Assembly (NCBI GenBank): GCA_037783415.1
Contig: JAZGTN010000058.1
Coordinates: 7,104,001-7,168,000, forward strand
DNA length: 64,000 bases
Direction: 5' to 3'
DNA from: Leptasterias polaris
Lineage: Eukaryota > Echinodermata > Asteroidea > Forcipulatida > Asteriidae
Below the pieces are notes generated by a model. It worked only from the letters and a program-made list of their open reading frames with translations. It searched no databases and was not told where the DNA came from. Below are positions 1 through 10,673 of this stretch, piece by piece. Both the position numbers and the translations under genes were made by a program. Numbering within the stretch: the first letter of the stretch is position 1; the number at the start of each line of letters is the position of its first letter.

Positions 1-2031
1 CCATGAAGTGTGGAGCAAAGCATCCGGAGTACTTAAGAGCTACTCGCTTAAGGAAGCAAATTGCTACTGTTTCTCAAATAATGAATCTGAAGGAAAACGA
101 GCTTGACGTCTTGGCTAACTTCCTCGGCCATGATATCCGCACCCATCGCCAATACTACAGGCTGCCAGATTCAACACTGCAGATAGCCAAAGTCTCAAAG
201 GTGCTCATGAAAATGGAAAAGGGAGATTTGCGTGGTCTGGCTGGTAAAAGTCTTGCTGATATCGAAGTGGATCCAAACGAAGGTACTTGTGTAAAAACAA
301 AACTTTTTTTACTTTTTTTACGGCTAATTGATTACTAACTTGAAATACAAGATCCCATCTGAAATACTGTCAATGTTAAACAGCGGGTACAGAATGCTCA
401 GAAATATAACACTGTTACATTGTAATAGATGCAGTCCACGGGAAATAGAAAAAAACATATAACGAGTCTCGTACCTCACGTTAAAACATGGTAAAAATGG
501 TTTGTCCCATAAAAGGGTAATAGTTCAAATATTGCGATTATCCTGTAGCTGCTGTTTTAGGAAATAGCATTTTAGGACCTGACACATCACTGTTGCCAAT
601 TTCAATAGCAGCAGTCAAAAGAAGCCGAACTGTTTTGAAGTTGCAAAACAATCCATGACACTTTTGCTGTTTTCCATTTCTAAATGCTTTGTGTGACACA
701 ACAGTAGCGACTGCGTCACTCAATAGTTTCATCATATTCCTTGATTATTGGTCCTTAAACCACTTTGATGTGCAACAAGATTAGAATGCATGACCTGGCT
801 GAAAGCAAAAACCTCAAGTTGCCCTTTCAGATGGCATGTATCAGGAACTATCTATTGTGGTTGAAGTTGGGAAAGTTGCACTTTGTGCCATTTGAGTAAA
901 GTAGTGTGGCACTGGTTGATTGATTGCATCATCATCATCATTTATAGCAATTGAAAATGCATCGTTTGTATTTATTTGTTCATGTTGGTTTGCAGATTGA
1001 GTTCTAAAATGTTAAACATTTGTACAATTATATCTGATTGTTTCCCCTCTAAAGAGTACAACACTGATGCAGAGTCGGTTCAGTCAGAATCGGAAGGTAC
1101 AGATGATCACAACGATTTGCTGCCATCTAAAGTGAGAAAAGGTTGGTTTTAAAGGATCGGTCGGGCTGGTCCATGAAAGCATGAAATTGAAATGTTAGAA
1201 AGATGTTTTAAAAGTAGATTACAAGAATCTACACAAACATGTCTTGCCGCGAAAGCTTGTAGTTTTCCTTTTACTTTGCGAACTAACAGAGTGGGCCATT
1301 CAATGGAGTCAAAATCTTGACTCCACAAAATGGCGTACCGTGTTAGTTCACGACGTATAAAGAAAACCATGCGTTTTCGAGGCATATTTTTGACGACCAT
1401 ATATACTACTTTTATAAATTTAATATTAATTTTGCCCTCTCTTTGATAACCATGTTGACTTTCATGGCTGTTGAAGCATACTTCAAGTTTACATCAACTT
1501 AAGGAAAACTCTATTGGGAATTATAAAAAATATATAAACCATGTTTTTTATGTTTTGTGAAGCGCGATGAAAATTTTTGGGGAATTGTGCTTTATAAGAT
1601 CTGTGACTTATTATTATTATGCAAGCGCACAAGTTACATGTGTACATGTTCATTTAGCACTGTTTAAGACAAGTCCTGTCCAAGTTAATACCAAGCATGA
1701 GCTGTTTCTCCATGTCTGCAATTTTTCATTTTTTTTTAACATACTCATGTCTCATACAAATTACACTTGACATGCAGGTAAAGGAACTGATGCTGCCAGG
1801 ACTCGGAAAGTACCTGCAATTAAGAAGCCATGGAGCAGGAAAGAAAAGGCCGCAGTGGCAGATCATTTGGGTTTCTTCATTAGAGCCCGCACTATTCCAA
1901 CAAAGGCACCAATAGTGGCACTTCTAAAGCGTGAACCAGAGGCCTTCGCCACAAGAACATGGAGAAATGTAAAAGATTTCGTAAGAAACCAAACTAGGAA
2001 GGTAGACCCAATGGGATTCATGAAGCGTTAA
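1..2031 (+). CDS. 3' exons of a tyrosine-recombinase-like gene (5' end outside window)
   Basis: Three exons join cleanly: start of window to 282, 1055-1141 and 1778-2031 (TAA 2029-2031). Both introns are GT-AG and both junctions are phase 1, so the frame is unbroken. The first exon has an arginine-rich helix (TRLRKQIAT) followed by FLGHDIRTHRQYYRLP, an H..R...Y arrangement like the C-terminal catalytic part of tyrosine recombinases. The middle exon is acidic. The last exon is a short tryptophan-rich domain (KKPWSRKEKAAV ... RTWRNVKDFV). From memory this two-part C-terminus is common in uncharacterised animal proteins, possibly derived from Crypton-type transposons. I cannot tell a domesticated gene from a transposon copy. 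The upstream catalytic residues lie outside the window. Confidence 0.7.
1165..1400 (-). repeat. intronic dispersed repeat
   Basis: This block lies in intron 2 of the recombinase-like gene. Read on the minus strand, 1180-1262 resembles plus-strand 47838-47905 (both contain CTACTTTTAAAACATCTTT). It also holds a small inverted repeat around TGGAGTCAAAATCTTGACTCC. No element ends were identified, so the limits are approximate. Confidence 0.35.
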
Positions 2032-2114
2032 CAGTCTTGTCTCATAGACCCAAATTTCATAATACATGCCACGATACAAAGTCGCCACTTTTATTTTAAT
2101 TTTACTCTTTAAGA

Positions 2115-2575
2115 AGATAAGCTACCTATAGTCCACAGTTGCTCGTGCAATAAACACCTTGGGTTAGCTAGCTTAGTATTCAACTGAAGACTGTTAATGC
2201 TTCATGTTTGAATTAAATACAGTCTGGATTTTCTCCCCAATTGTGAGTTTATTACACCAGCAACTGTGGACCATGTGTAGCTTAGTATTCAACTGTGGAC
2301 AATCCATGTTTGAATTAAATACAGTCGGGATTTTCTCCCCAATTGTGGAGTTTATTACACCAGCAACTGTGGACCAAACATGGATTGTCCACAGTTGAAT
2401 ACAAAGCTACCCAAGGTCCACAGTTGCTGGTGTAATAAACTCTACAATTGGGGAGAAAATCCTGACTGTATTTAATTCAAACATGGATTGTCCACAGTTG
2501 AATACTAAGCTACACATGGTCCACAGTTGCTGGTGTAATAAACTCTACAATAAGGGAGAAATTTCAAACACTGTG
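2115..2575. repeat. 103-bp repeat units in inverted orientation
   Basis: A unit of about 103 bp carries GTCCACAGTTGCTGGTGTAA, an ACAATTGGGGAGAAAAT block and TGTCCACAGTTGAATAC. Units before about 2375 run in one orientation and those after it in the other, so the block is a large imperfect palindrome centred near 2375-2380. In the right arm the spacing between GGTCCACAG copies is 103 bp (2415 to 2518). The same unit recurs near 6985-7065 and 7383-7560. There is no coding content. An AATAAA at 2149-2154 could serve the upstream gene. Confidence 0.8.
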
Positions 2576-2935
2576 TATTAAATTCATTTAAAACATGAAT
2601 CAAGTGTTCAAAGTACAAGTATTTTGGGCTTGGACCTTTTGAGAAACTTTTATCGTTCAAATGAAAGACAGGGAGACAGAAACTTTGTCTTAAGTTTTCA
2701 GAAGCCCTGTGCCAAGATGGGTCTAGTGATGCGGTGTTTTTTTATAGATTCAAGCCAAATCTTTATTAAAAAAATGAAAGAAGTTTGAAAAACAGTGTTT
2801 TTTGTATTACTTTTGTGGGAGAGTTAAATCAAAATACTATTGTAAGAATTTGATGGTATTAAAAAATTGATTTCCTGCAAGTTTTTTGGATCCAAAGGAA
2901 ATATGTCATGGATTTTCAGTTTTTATTAGTTTTTC
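2576..2935. other. AT-rich intergenic sequence, nothing recognised
   Basis: No gene, long repeat or structured element was seen between the inverted 103-bp repeats and the degenerate tandem array. Confidence 0.5.
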
Positions 2936-2939
2936 AGAA

Positions 2940-5150
2940 TATCCTTGCTTTGCCCAATTTGTTAACTAGAGTTACGAGCTCTTTGATATCTTTGTATTTT
3001 ATTCATTAGATTGCTATCAAAGCCAAGTCGGATCTTTGGAGAAATTTTTGAATTATGCAAAATGCTGAAATGAATGTTTATGAAACCTTGAAAAAAAAAA
3101 TTTCAAATCCTAGGAGAAATTTATTTAAATTCAGATTTCTGTGAAATTTGTCATAGACATTTTTGTTATCAGAGCCAAGTCTTGGAACTTTGAGAGAGTT
3201 TTAGGTTTAGGAAAGATGCTGAAAAAACACTCTATCCAAATCTCAGGACATGTGGGACCTTGTTTCTTTTATTTGTATCAGAACCAAGTAAGAACTTAGG
3301 AGAAATGTATGAGTTTAGGAAAATGCTGAAAGAAGTCTTTCTTAAACCCTGTCAATTTTGTTTTGTTTTATTCAAAATTGAGGTATTTTTTATATACATT
3401 TTTGTATTGCTGCCAGATCCAAGTCTTATTAGATCTTTGGGGAATGTGATGTACTATGGAAAATGGTGAATGAAATGTTTATGAAACATAGCAAACTTTT
3501 GGTTTTATTCTAATTTTGAGAGATCTGTGAGATGCTTTTTTTGTGTAAATATATTTGTTTTAAATGTTATCAGGGCCAAGTCAGAACTTGAGAAGAACTT
3601 TATTTATAGTATGGGAGATGCTGAAAGAAGTGTTTCTGAAATGTTGCATTTTTTTAAATCAAAATTTCAGGATCTGTGACGCTTTGTTGTTTCTTTTATT
3701 TTGATCAGAGCAGATTCAAAACTTGGGAGAAATTGATGTTTTGCCAACTACTAACCTTGCCAATATATTTTTTTACTCAAATTGAAAGCTGTGTGAGTTA
3801 TTTACAAATTTTAGTTTTATCTTGTTATCACAGCCCAGTCCAGACCTTGGGAGAATTTTATGTATATTGTGGAAGATGATGAAACAAGTAATTCTGAAAT
3901 TTTCCAAAATTTGCTTTAATCCAAATCTCAGTACCTGAGAGATTTGTATGAACATTGTTCATTTTGCAACATGCTAGAGTAAGTCCTTCTAAAACATTGC
4001 CAATATGTGTTTGTTTTATTTAAAATAAAAAGCTCAGTGAGATCTTTTTATTCGGAAAATACTTGAAGTCTTTCTAAAACCTTTTCAATATATTTTGGAT
4101 TTATTCAAAATTGAGAGATCTTTGAGATTTTTTAATTTTTTTTAATTGTTATCAGGGCTTAGTTATGATTTTAGGAAATGCTAAAAGAAGTCTTCCTAAA
4201 ACCATGTCAATTCTGTTTTATTTTATTCAAAGTTGAGAGCTCTGTGGGTTTTTTCATATACATTTTTGTATTGCTATCAGAGCCAATTAGATCTTTGGAG
4301 AATGTGATGTACATGTACTATGGAAAATGGTGAATGCAATGTTTTTGAAACATTGCAACTTTTGGTTTTAGTCTGAGATGCTTTTTTTATTATTTTTTTA
4401 TTGTTATCAGGGCCAAGTCAGAACTTGAGAAGTATTTTATGTAATTTTTTTAAATCAAAATTTCAGGATCTGTGATGCTTTGTTTCTCTTATTTTGATCA
4501 GAGCAAATTCAAAACTTGGGAAAAATTAATTTGTTATGCCAATTACCAACCTTGCCAATATATTTTTTTATTCAAAATTGTGTTATCTTGTTATCACAGC
4601 CCAGTCTTAGACCTTGGGAGAATTTTATGTATTATGGAAGATGATGAAACAAGTAATTCTAAAGTTTTCCAAAGTTTGCTTTAATCCAAATCTCAAGACC
4701 TGAGAGATTTGTATGAAAGTTTCATTTTGCAACATGCTAGAACATTGCCAATATGTATTTACTTTATGTAAAATTAAATCCTCCGTGAGATCTTTTTATT
4801 TGCAGATTACTTGAAGTCTTTCTAAAACATTGTCAACATATTTTTGTTTTATTCAAAATTGAGAGATCTGTGAGATGCTTTAATTTATTTTAAAAATTGT
4901 TATCAGGGCCAAGTTAGAACTTGGGATTTTATTGTATGTATTATGGAAGATGCTGAAACAAGTGTTTCTGATGGTGCAAATTATTTTAATCCAAATCTCG
5001 GGACCTGTGAGATTTTGTTATTTCTTTAATTGTTATTAGAGCCAATATATATTTGTTTATTCAAAATTAAGAGTTTAGTGACATCTCTTTATTTTATATT
5101 TTTTTTAACTGTAAAAGCCAAGTCGGAACTGAGAAATTTATATATTCTTT
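2940..5150 (+). repeat. degenerate AT-rich tandem array with higher-order units
   Basis: About 15 diverged units of 110-160 bp. Each has a landmark such as CAGAGCCAAGTC, then AACTTGGGAGAAATTT, then a gene-like TGCTGAAAGAAGT, then TTTTATTCAAAATTGAGAG. Landmarks occur near 3020, 3173, 3280, 3416, 3574, 3709, 3831, 4281, 4409, 4500, 4595, 4906 and 5115. Blocks near 3570-3900 and 4405-4685 match each other better than their neighbours, offset by about 790-830 bp, which suggests a larger duplication unit. The short open frames here are by-products of the array. Confidence 0.7.
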
Positions 5151-6850
5151 TATTAGACTTATTTATATTGTTTTACTCAGGTAAGGTAAGGTTCATTTTA
5201 TTTGCAACCACATATATTCATTATTAAAAAAATACATTAAAACTTACAAAATACATCACAAAAACTTAATCTACCTGTGGAAATTGAATATTTCTGAAAT
5301 GTGAGTTTAGCCCCGTTAGATGTTGGGCAAGGATGTTGTGTATATATGTTACTTTATCTGCAGGCAAACTTCAATCCTCGATTCTGATTAGGTGATCCAT
5401 GTTACAAACTTTATATACCGCACACCTAGATCCTTGTCATTTGATTTTGCATTTTATTTTTTCCTCTTGAGATATTATTAATGCTTCAAATTTTAATAAA
5501 GCAGTTTATATATTGATAGGGGGCACTGCGAAGCGAAGCTTTGCAGTGCTCTTCCAAAATAAAGTTCCCTTTTCATTTGTCCAAACAAGGCAAGACAAGG
5601 TTGGTGTCTTTGTGGAGTCGTCCACATTGCTTAGAAGGAATTTTGTGATTTTCTAGGTGTGGGTGGACAAGTTTCCATGTTTTTTTTTGTTTTTAAAATG
5701 ACAAGGATTATGTTCGAGTTATATAAAACAAATATTGAATGCATCTCATTTGAAGAGGGTCACAGAATATAACCACACGGTGAAATCTGGCTTTTTCATT
5801 TCAAGAGGCGTGAATAGGCTAGATTTATTTTTGTGTATACGCTGCGACAATGCACTTATATGCATCCAGTTTGTAAACAAATTGCATGGAATTGACCAAT
5901 ATCAAACTCTGTTCTTATGCACTGTTCTCTGCATATTGTGTTATTTTAGGATTTATATAAGTATCAAGTTTGCATGAAGGTACTAATCTCTCTTGCACTC
6001 GTGGAACAATAGAAAAAAATAGCTTGTCCATTTTGGTATTTTTGCCTTGCTAGATGTGGGATGCAGAAGCACTATATTTTTTCTTATTCCACATGCGCTT
6101 TTGTGCTAACTATATCTTGTTCAAGTTGTCAGCATGGATTGTGACCATTTTTCATATTAACTGAAGCCTTTAAGGTATTTGACTGTTTTCATTGTTAAAC
6201 ATGTTATAGTTTTTCCTACTCCTGTCTAACAACCAACCTGTGAAAAATTACAAAGTGAGATGGTCAAAGAATCTGAAAGTTGAGCCAAAGTTTGTTGGAT
6301 CATCTTTGTTATGTATCTCTGTTATGTATCATAGGCATGGCCTAAATAAACCTGTCGGGTTTAAAATAAGTTGTGAACAATTTGTTCCACTGTAAAGACA
6401 AATTACAGGATAGTTTATTAAAAAGAAAAAAGAACCAATCATCTACAGAAAACAATCCAGGGAAAAGGTGTTTTATCCCTCACCTTGAAATGAAGAACTA
6501 TCAATCCTCCCTGGTTTGTTGTTTTCACAATAACCACCGGATATTAGGAGTAATTTAAATAAGACTTGTTTCCCAAAATTGATGTATGCTCCTGTTTAAG
6601 TTTGTAGACTGAATTATACTGGAACATGTTGGGAGATTAAATTCACACAGAAGTTTTATGTTCTTGTTGAAAATTATTGTTGAAGATTCTACATGTTTAA
6701 AAAAAATAAAGTTGTTTCTGAAGATTGAAGAAAATAATTAGTTTTTGTTTTTTATTTGTATTGATTACACCATGATGTTGAGTTTTATTGAGTTAAAAAA
6801 TGTCACGCTTTTGTTAGCCAATTGAGGCTCAAAAACTCTTTTAATTGGAC
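5151..6850. other. AT-rich intergenic sequence, one short hairpin
   Basis: No gene is supported. A hairpin at about 5523-5550 pairs GCACTGCGAAGC with GCTTTGCAGTGC. Several AATAAA-like motifs occur (for example near 5562 and 6705) but have no linked coding sequence. Confidence 0.4.
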
Positions 6851-6984
6851 AACCTACACATCAATGGTTTACCCAACAGCCCATGTTTTGGGTTAACATT
6901 TCAGACAGTATTTCAAACGTTGATACTCGACAGTTAAACGTAGTCAACAGTTGCAGGTGGAAGGGTGTGTAATTTGGGAGGAAT

Positions 6985-7065
6985 TTCAATTGTCCACAGT
7001 TACATACTAAGCTACCTTTGGTCCACAGTTGCTGTTGTAATAAACTCCACAACTGGGGAGAAATA
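6985..7065 (-). repeat. dispersed copy of the 103-bp unit
   Basis: Contains TTGTCCACAGTTACATACTA, a GGTCCACAGTTGCTG block and CCACAACTGGGGAGAAA, matching the units at 2115-2575. It abuts the LINE fragment that begins at 7080. Confidence 0.6.
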
Positions 7066-7079
7066 TTAAACTACATTGT

Positions 7080-7381
7080 AACTGGGGGGACAGGACCTTT
7101 GCGCACGCTGGACCATTCCTATGGAATCTGTTGCCAAAACACATTCGGGATAGTTGCACCGTGGACACTTTAAAATACAAATTGAAATTTCATTTGTTTT
7201 AAACACCTTTTCAGTAGTTGTTTTCTTTTGTTTTCCCGATGTTCCCTCTTCCCTCTGTTGATTTGTTTCTGTTTTCTTCTTTTCATGCGCTTTGAGCACC
7301 TTGTTAGGTGGATACACGCGCAATATAACTTTCCTTATTATTATTATTATTATTTTTATTTTTATTATTATTATTATTACT
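7080..7381 (+). mobile_element. 3' end of a non-LTR retrotransposon (LINE) with (TTA)n tail
   Basis: The frame from 7080 to the TAA at 7200-7202 encodes a short C-terminus with GDRTFAHAGPFLWNLLP, then HIRD, then LKYKLKFHLF. This is the characteristic end of CR1/L2/Rex/Jockey-type reverse transcriptase proteins (G-D-R-x-F ... LWN-LP ... K..LK..LF). A pyrimidine-rich 3' UTR follows. It ends at GCGCAATATAACTTTCCTTA and then a TTA/TTTTA microsatellite (7336-7381), typical of LINE 3' ends. The element is severely 5'-truncated and is bracketed by copies of the 103-bp repeat. The clade cannot be settled from this much sequence. Confidence 0.75.
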
Positions 7382-7382
7382 T

Positions 7383-7560
7383 AATTCAAACACTGATTGT
7401 CCACAGTTGAATACTAAGCTACCTATCATCCTATGGTCCACAGTTGCTGGTTGATAAACTCCACAATTGGGGAGAAAATCCAAACTGTATTTAATTCAAA
7501 CATGGATTGTCCACAGTTGAATACTAAGCTACCTATGGTCCACAGTTGCTGGTGGAACAT
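7383..7560 (+). repeat. dispersed tandem pair of the 103-bp unit
   Basis: Two units, each with TTGTCCACAGTTGAATACTA and GGTCCACAGTTGCTGG, start directly after the LINE microsatellite tail. Together with 6985-7065 they suggest that the LINE inserted into a pre-existing array of this unit. Confidence 0.7.
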
Positions 7561-7639
7561 TTTGATCCCCGTTTTGATATTGAATGAACGAAGTCCACAC
7601 TTGAAGCCTAAAATTCAAAGTCCCCGGTTGGAGGTAAAC

Positions 7640-8360
7640 TGACCGGTGATCACAACTAGCTGTACAAAACAGTAATCTTTAAAATTTTGTGTTTTTTTTC
7701 TTAGTGACATTATTCTTAAATATTAATTAATGGTGAAATTGAAAAATTCCTCTGAATAAAGAAGTCCACATTTGTATAGTATCACAAACAGGTCCCCACT
7801 TGCAGGCCTTTACGAGTGTGTGTGTGTGTGTGTTTTTTCCCTTGAGTTGTAATTTTTTTTATGAAACACAATGGAAATTGTGTATTGTCTTGTGCACTTA
7901 CAAATGAAGTAAAAAGATTGAACCCACAAAAGTCAATAACCAGTTCATGAACAATCAGAAGCTTCCAAAAGGTTTACTCAAATGGAATCAACAGCGGGTC
8001 AATCTGAGTGAAAATAAAGCAGTTGAATTGACAATTTATTCAGAATTACCTTTCTTTATTCCAACTCCACAATGTTGTTCTGGGAACTTTACCATCAGGA
8101 TATTGATAATACATCTTGTACGGACCGCGTTTTCTACCTACTTTGTGGGGAACCTCCATTTTAATTCTCTTGAAGTGAACTGGGGATGAAAAATATATAC
8201 ATTTTTTGTTATACCTTAACTGGTCAACATGTATCCAATGAAGTATGTATACCAGAGTCATACAATTGATCAGTTGCTATAATTATACTCCTCCTACTAG
8301 CTCTATATCTTTATCACTTTCTTCCTTGGGATCGGGAGGATCGCATCTAACATCTTATCA
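7640..8360. other. intergenic sequence, nothing recognised
   Basis: Only a short TG microsatellite near 7817-7832 is visible. Confidence 0.4.
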
Positions 8361-8370
8361 ACTCAATTAG

Positions 8371-8882
8371 CCTTTTTGAGATATGGCGGACACTGTAGGA
8401 GTGCACTGTTTAGTTTGGGTGTATGTATAGACAAATTTACCCAAACCTTATTATATTTTTTTATATTTTTTTATATTTTTTTATGAGATGTCGCCCAACT
8501 TACAAGGCCACGGACGGCCACTCAAGGTGAGGGCTACACATAACTGATTTGGGCCATCGACCCAAATCAATTGACACCAGGGGCACGTTGCCTCCTACTC
8601 CTGGGGCTGAAACAGTGTTCCCCCTTCACAGTCCTTAAGGATGTAGGCATGGGTATCATCCACTAGGAGCCTGTCTGGTAGAACAGAATGCACTACCTTC
8701 CCAACTTTTTCGAAGCAATTATGGTTAAGTGCCTTTTGCTCAGGGGCACAAGTGTCATGACCGGGAATCGAACCCACACTCTGCTGCTGGAAACACCAGA
8801 GCTTAGGTCCGGTGACCTAGACCGTTCGGCCACGACATTACCAATAGTGTTGTAGCATTGTCTCCGCCATAACTCAAAAAGG
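8371..8882. repeat. inverted-repeat-bounded block containing a SINE
   Basis: CCTTTTTGAGATATGGCGGA at 8371-8390 is repeated in inverse near 8861-8882 (CTCCGCCATAACTCAAAAAGG). The arms flank the tRNA-derived SINE, so this is either a MITE into which the SINE inserted or a compound element. Target-site duplications were not clear. Confidence 0.5.
8445..8845 (-). mobile_element. tRNA-derived SINE
   Basis: Read on the minus strand the element opens near 8842 with a tRNA-like head. It has an A-box-like GTGGCCGAACGGTCTAGG, a long variable-arm-like stretch as in class II (Leu/Ser) tRNAs, and a B-box GGTTCGATTCCC. A body follows with CCCCTGAGCAAAAGGCACTT then ATTGCTTCG, a block resembling the conserved central domains of several animal SINE families (from memory). 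The 3' tail is a short tandem of AAAAAAATATA units (8445-8480). Base changes in the acceptor region and the fused body argue against a functional tRNA gene. Confidence 0.75.
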
Positions 8883-8884
8883 TT

Positions 8885-10045
8885 TATTATTATTACACCG
8901 TTTTATTTCATTTCATTTCACTCAATGTGATAAACACCAATGACAATGTAGAATTCATCGACTTGAGTTATACCAAATGGAGTATGTTGACAACAATTTT
9001 TTTAAATAAAGGAGCTATATCGCATCATCACCATCACTATGAAATGCTTGCTTCCACTATCAGTCACTACAACTTTCTGAGAGCTCCACCATCTCATGCA
9101 GCTAGATCATCCATTAGATGTTGAGAGATCCAGAATCGGGCAACAGTATGATTGACACGTAAAATGCAACCCTCAAAAAAACCAAAAACAAAAACTTTTC
9201 CGTTAAATTTAACTCCTTAAAAAAATACTGTATTTTAATTGTACTGACTGAGGGCCTCCATGGTAAGCATGTGCTAGTGCTGGGCGCTGATCGAGTTTGG
9301 TATTATAAAGCTACAAATTCATACTATTCAGTATTCTACAACAACAGTTACTAGTTAGTAAACAAGTCCGCGTACGGCGTAGTTATGATTGAAGCAAACG
9401 GATAACTAAACAATAGTTTTTATCATGATATGAATGAGTGATGATACTATTATGACCTAACCTCAAAGTTTAATAACTTACCAATGATTACAATCCATCG
9501 ATGTGGCACCTGTCCTTTCTCTATCACCAAGAACTCCGTTTAGTAGCTCCTTTAATTGCCTTCCGTCCGCCGGCTGGCTTGCCTAGACCTTGCTAGGCTC
9601 TAGGCTGGCCGGCTGTACATCGTACGTGTACATGTACGTGTACATGTAGTTATTGGAAGAGACTACTGTGTGTGGATGTGTACATAATACACATGTACAC
9701 GTGTAACAGTACATGTACACTCTATGATAAGAAAGGTGGCTGCTGGCGGGGTACCATCAATCTACTGAATGCACACTTCCTCCGTGCTGTATGTGATTAT
9801 ACAGTACATAAAGTACATGTACATAAAGTACATGTACATGAGTACGTATCGTAGGGATAACTGTTGACTGTATTGGCAAAGTATGATGCAGAAAAACAAA
9901 TCGCGGGCCGGCCGGGTCGACCAACTTTTGCTTATTTGAAACACGTTTGAGGTTTTTCAAGCCCAGCCCCCCCCCCCCCCCCCCCCCCCCCGCAGGCCGA
10001 CATTCTTTTTGCACTTAATTATGCGCAAGGGTATGTTTGTTTTAG
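8885..10045. other. intergenic; GTACATGTAC-rich stretch and poly-C tract
   Basis: No gene seen. 9610-9850 is rich in overlapping GTACATGTAC palindromes. A C-tract of about 25 nt lies at 9966-9991 and may be length-variable or misassembled. Confidence 0.4.
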
Positions 10046-10090
10046 GCCCAACATGTTAAAACAAAAATTTTGTTTTAACATGTTGTGGGC
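10046..10090. repeat. near-perfect extended palindrome
   Basis: The arms 10050-10066 and 10068-10084 are exact 17-bp reverse complements around a single central A. Pairing continues outward (GCCCA with TGGGC, one bulged base). This could extrude a cruciform, or it may be the remains of a fold-back insertion. It lies about 600 bp upstream of the BEN-domain gene start. Confidence 0.7.
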
Positions 10091-10673
10091 ACTTAATTGT
10101 TTAACTTAATTTTAATTTTTAAAAATTACTTGTAATCATGTATGCGCAGTGATGAATCCATCAATGATCGCTCATCAATCGCGACCTATCAAACGACCTA
10201 TTGAATTTTGATACTTTTTATGAGTTTCTTAGTTGTTATGTTACTCCACCTCCCACTCACAATGAAACACAATTACGAGAAAACCAAAAAAAAAAATTAC
10301 AAAAAATTATATTTTTAAATAATTCATTATTCGAGTTATAGGTTTAGACTTGGTTTAATTAATTCAATTACTTCAAGCCAATCAGACCGGCTGGTACATC
10401 CATACAGCAGCTCAGCGCGCATATCATGATATCGCACGGCCGGCTGGCATAGATGATTGATGACAAACCGTAACGACAGGGTCTGGTTTAGGTTAATTAT
10501 CCCGCCTTTTTGTCTAAGCGCAAAAGGCATGCAGAGCTAGCAGCAGGTCACACACGGCACGGACGGACACACAAACTGCAGGCGTAGTCGTGATTATTAA
10601 ACACGATTTTGGTTCTAAAAGCATCACTGAAAAGTAGAAATTCGACAGTTCTCTAAGTAAAAGTATCATTGCA

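Noticed and set aside
8760..8842. tRNA gene (Leu/Ser-like) on the minus strand
   Set aside because: The B box is good, but the acceptor stem does not pair cleanly and the sequence continues into a SINE body with an A-rich tail.
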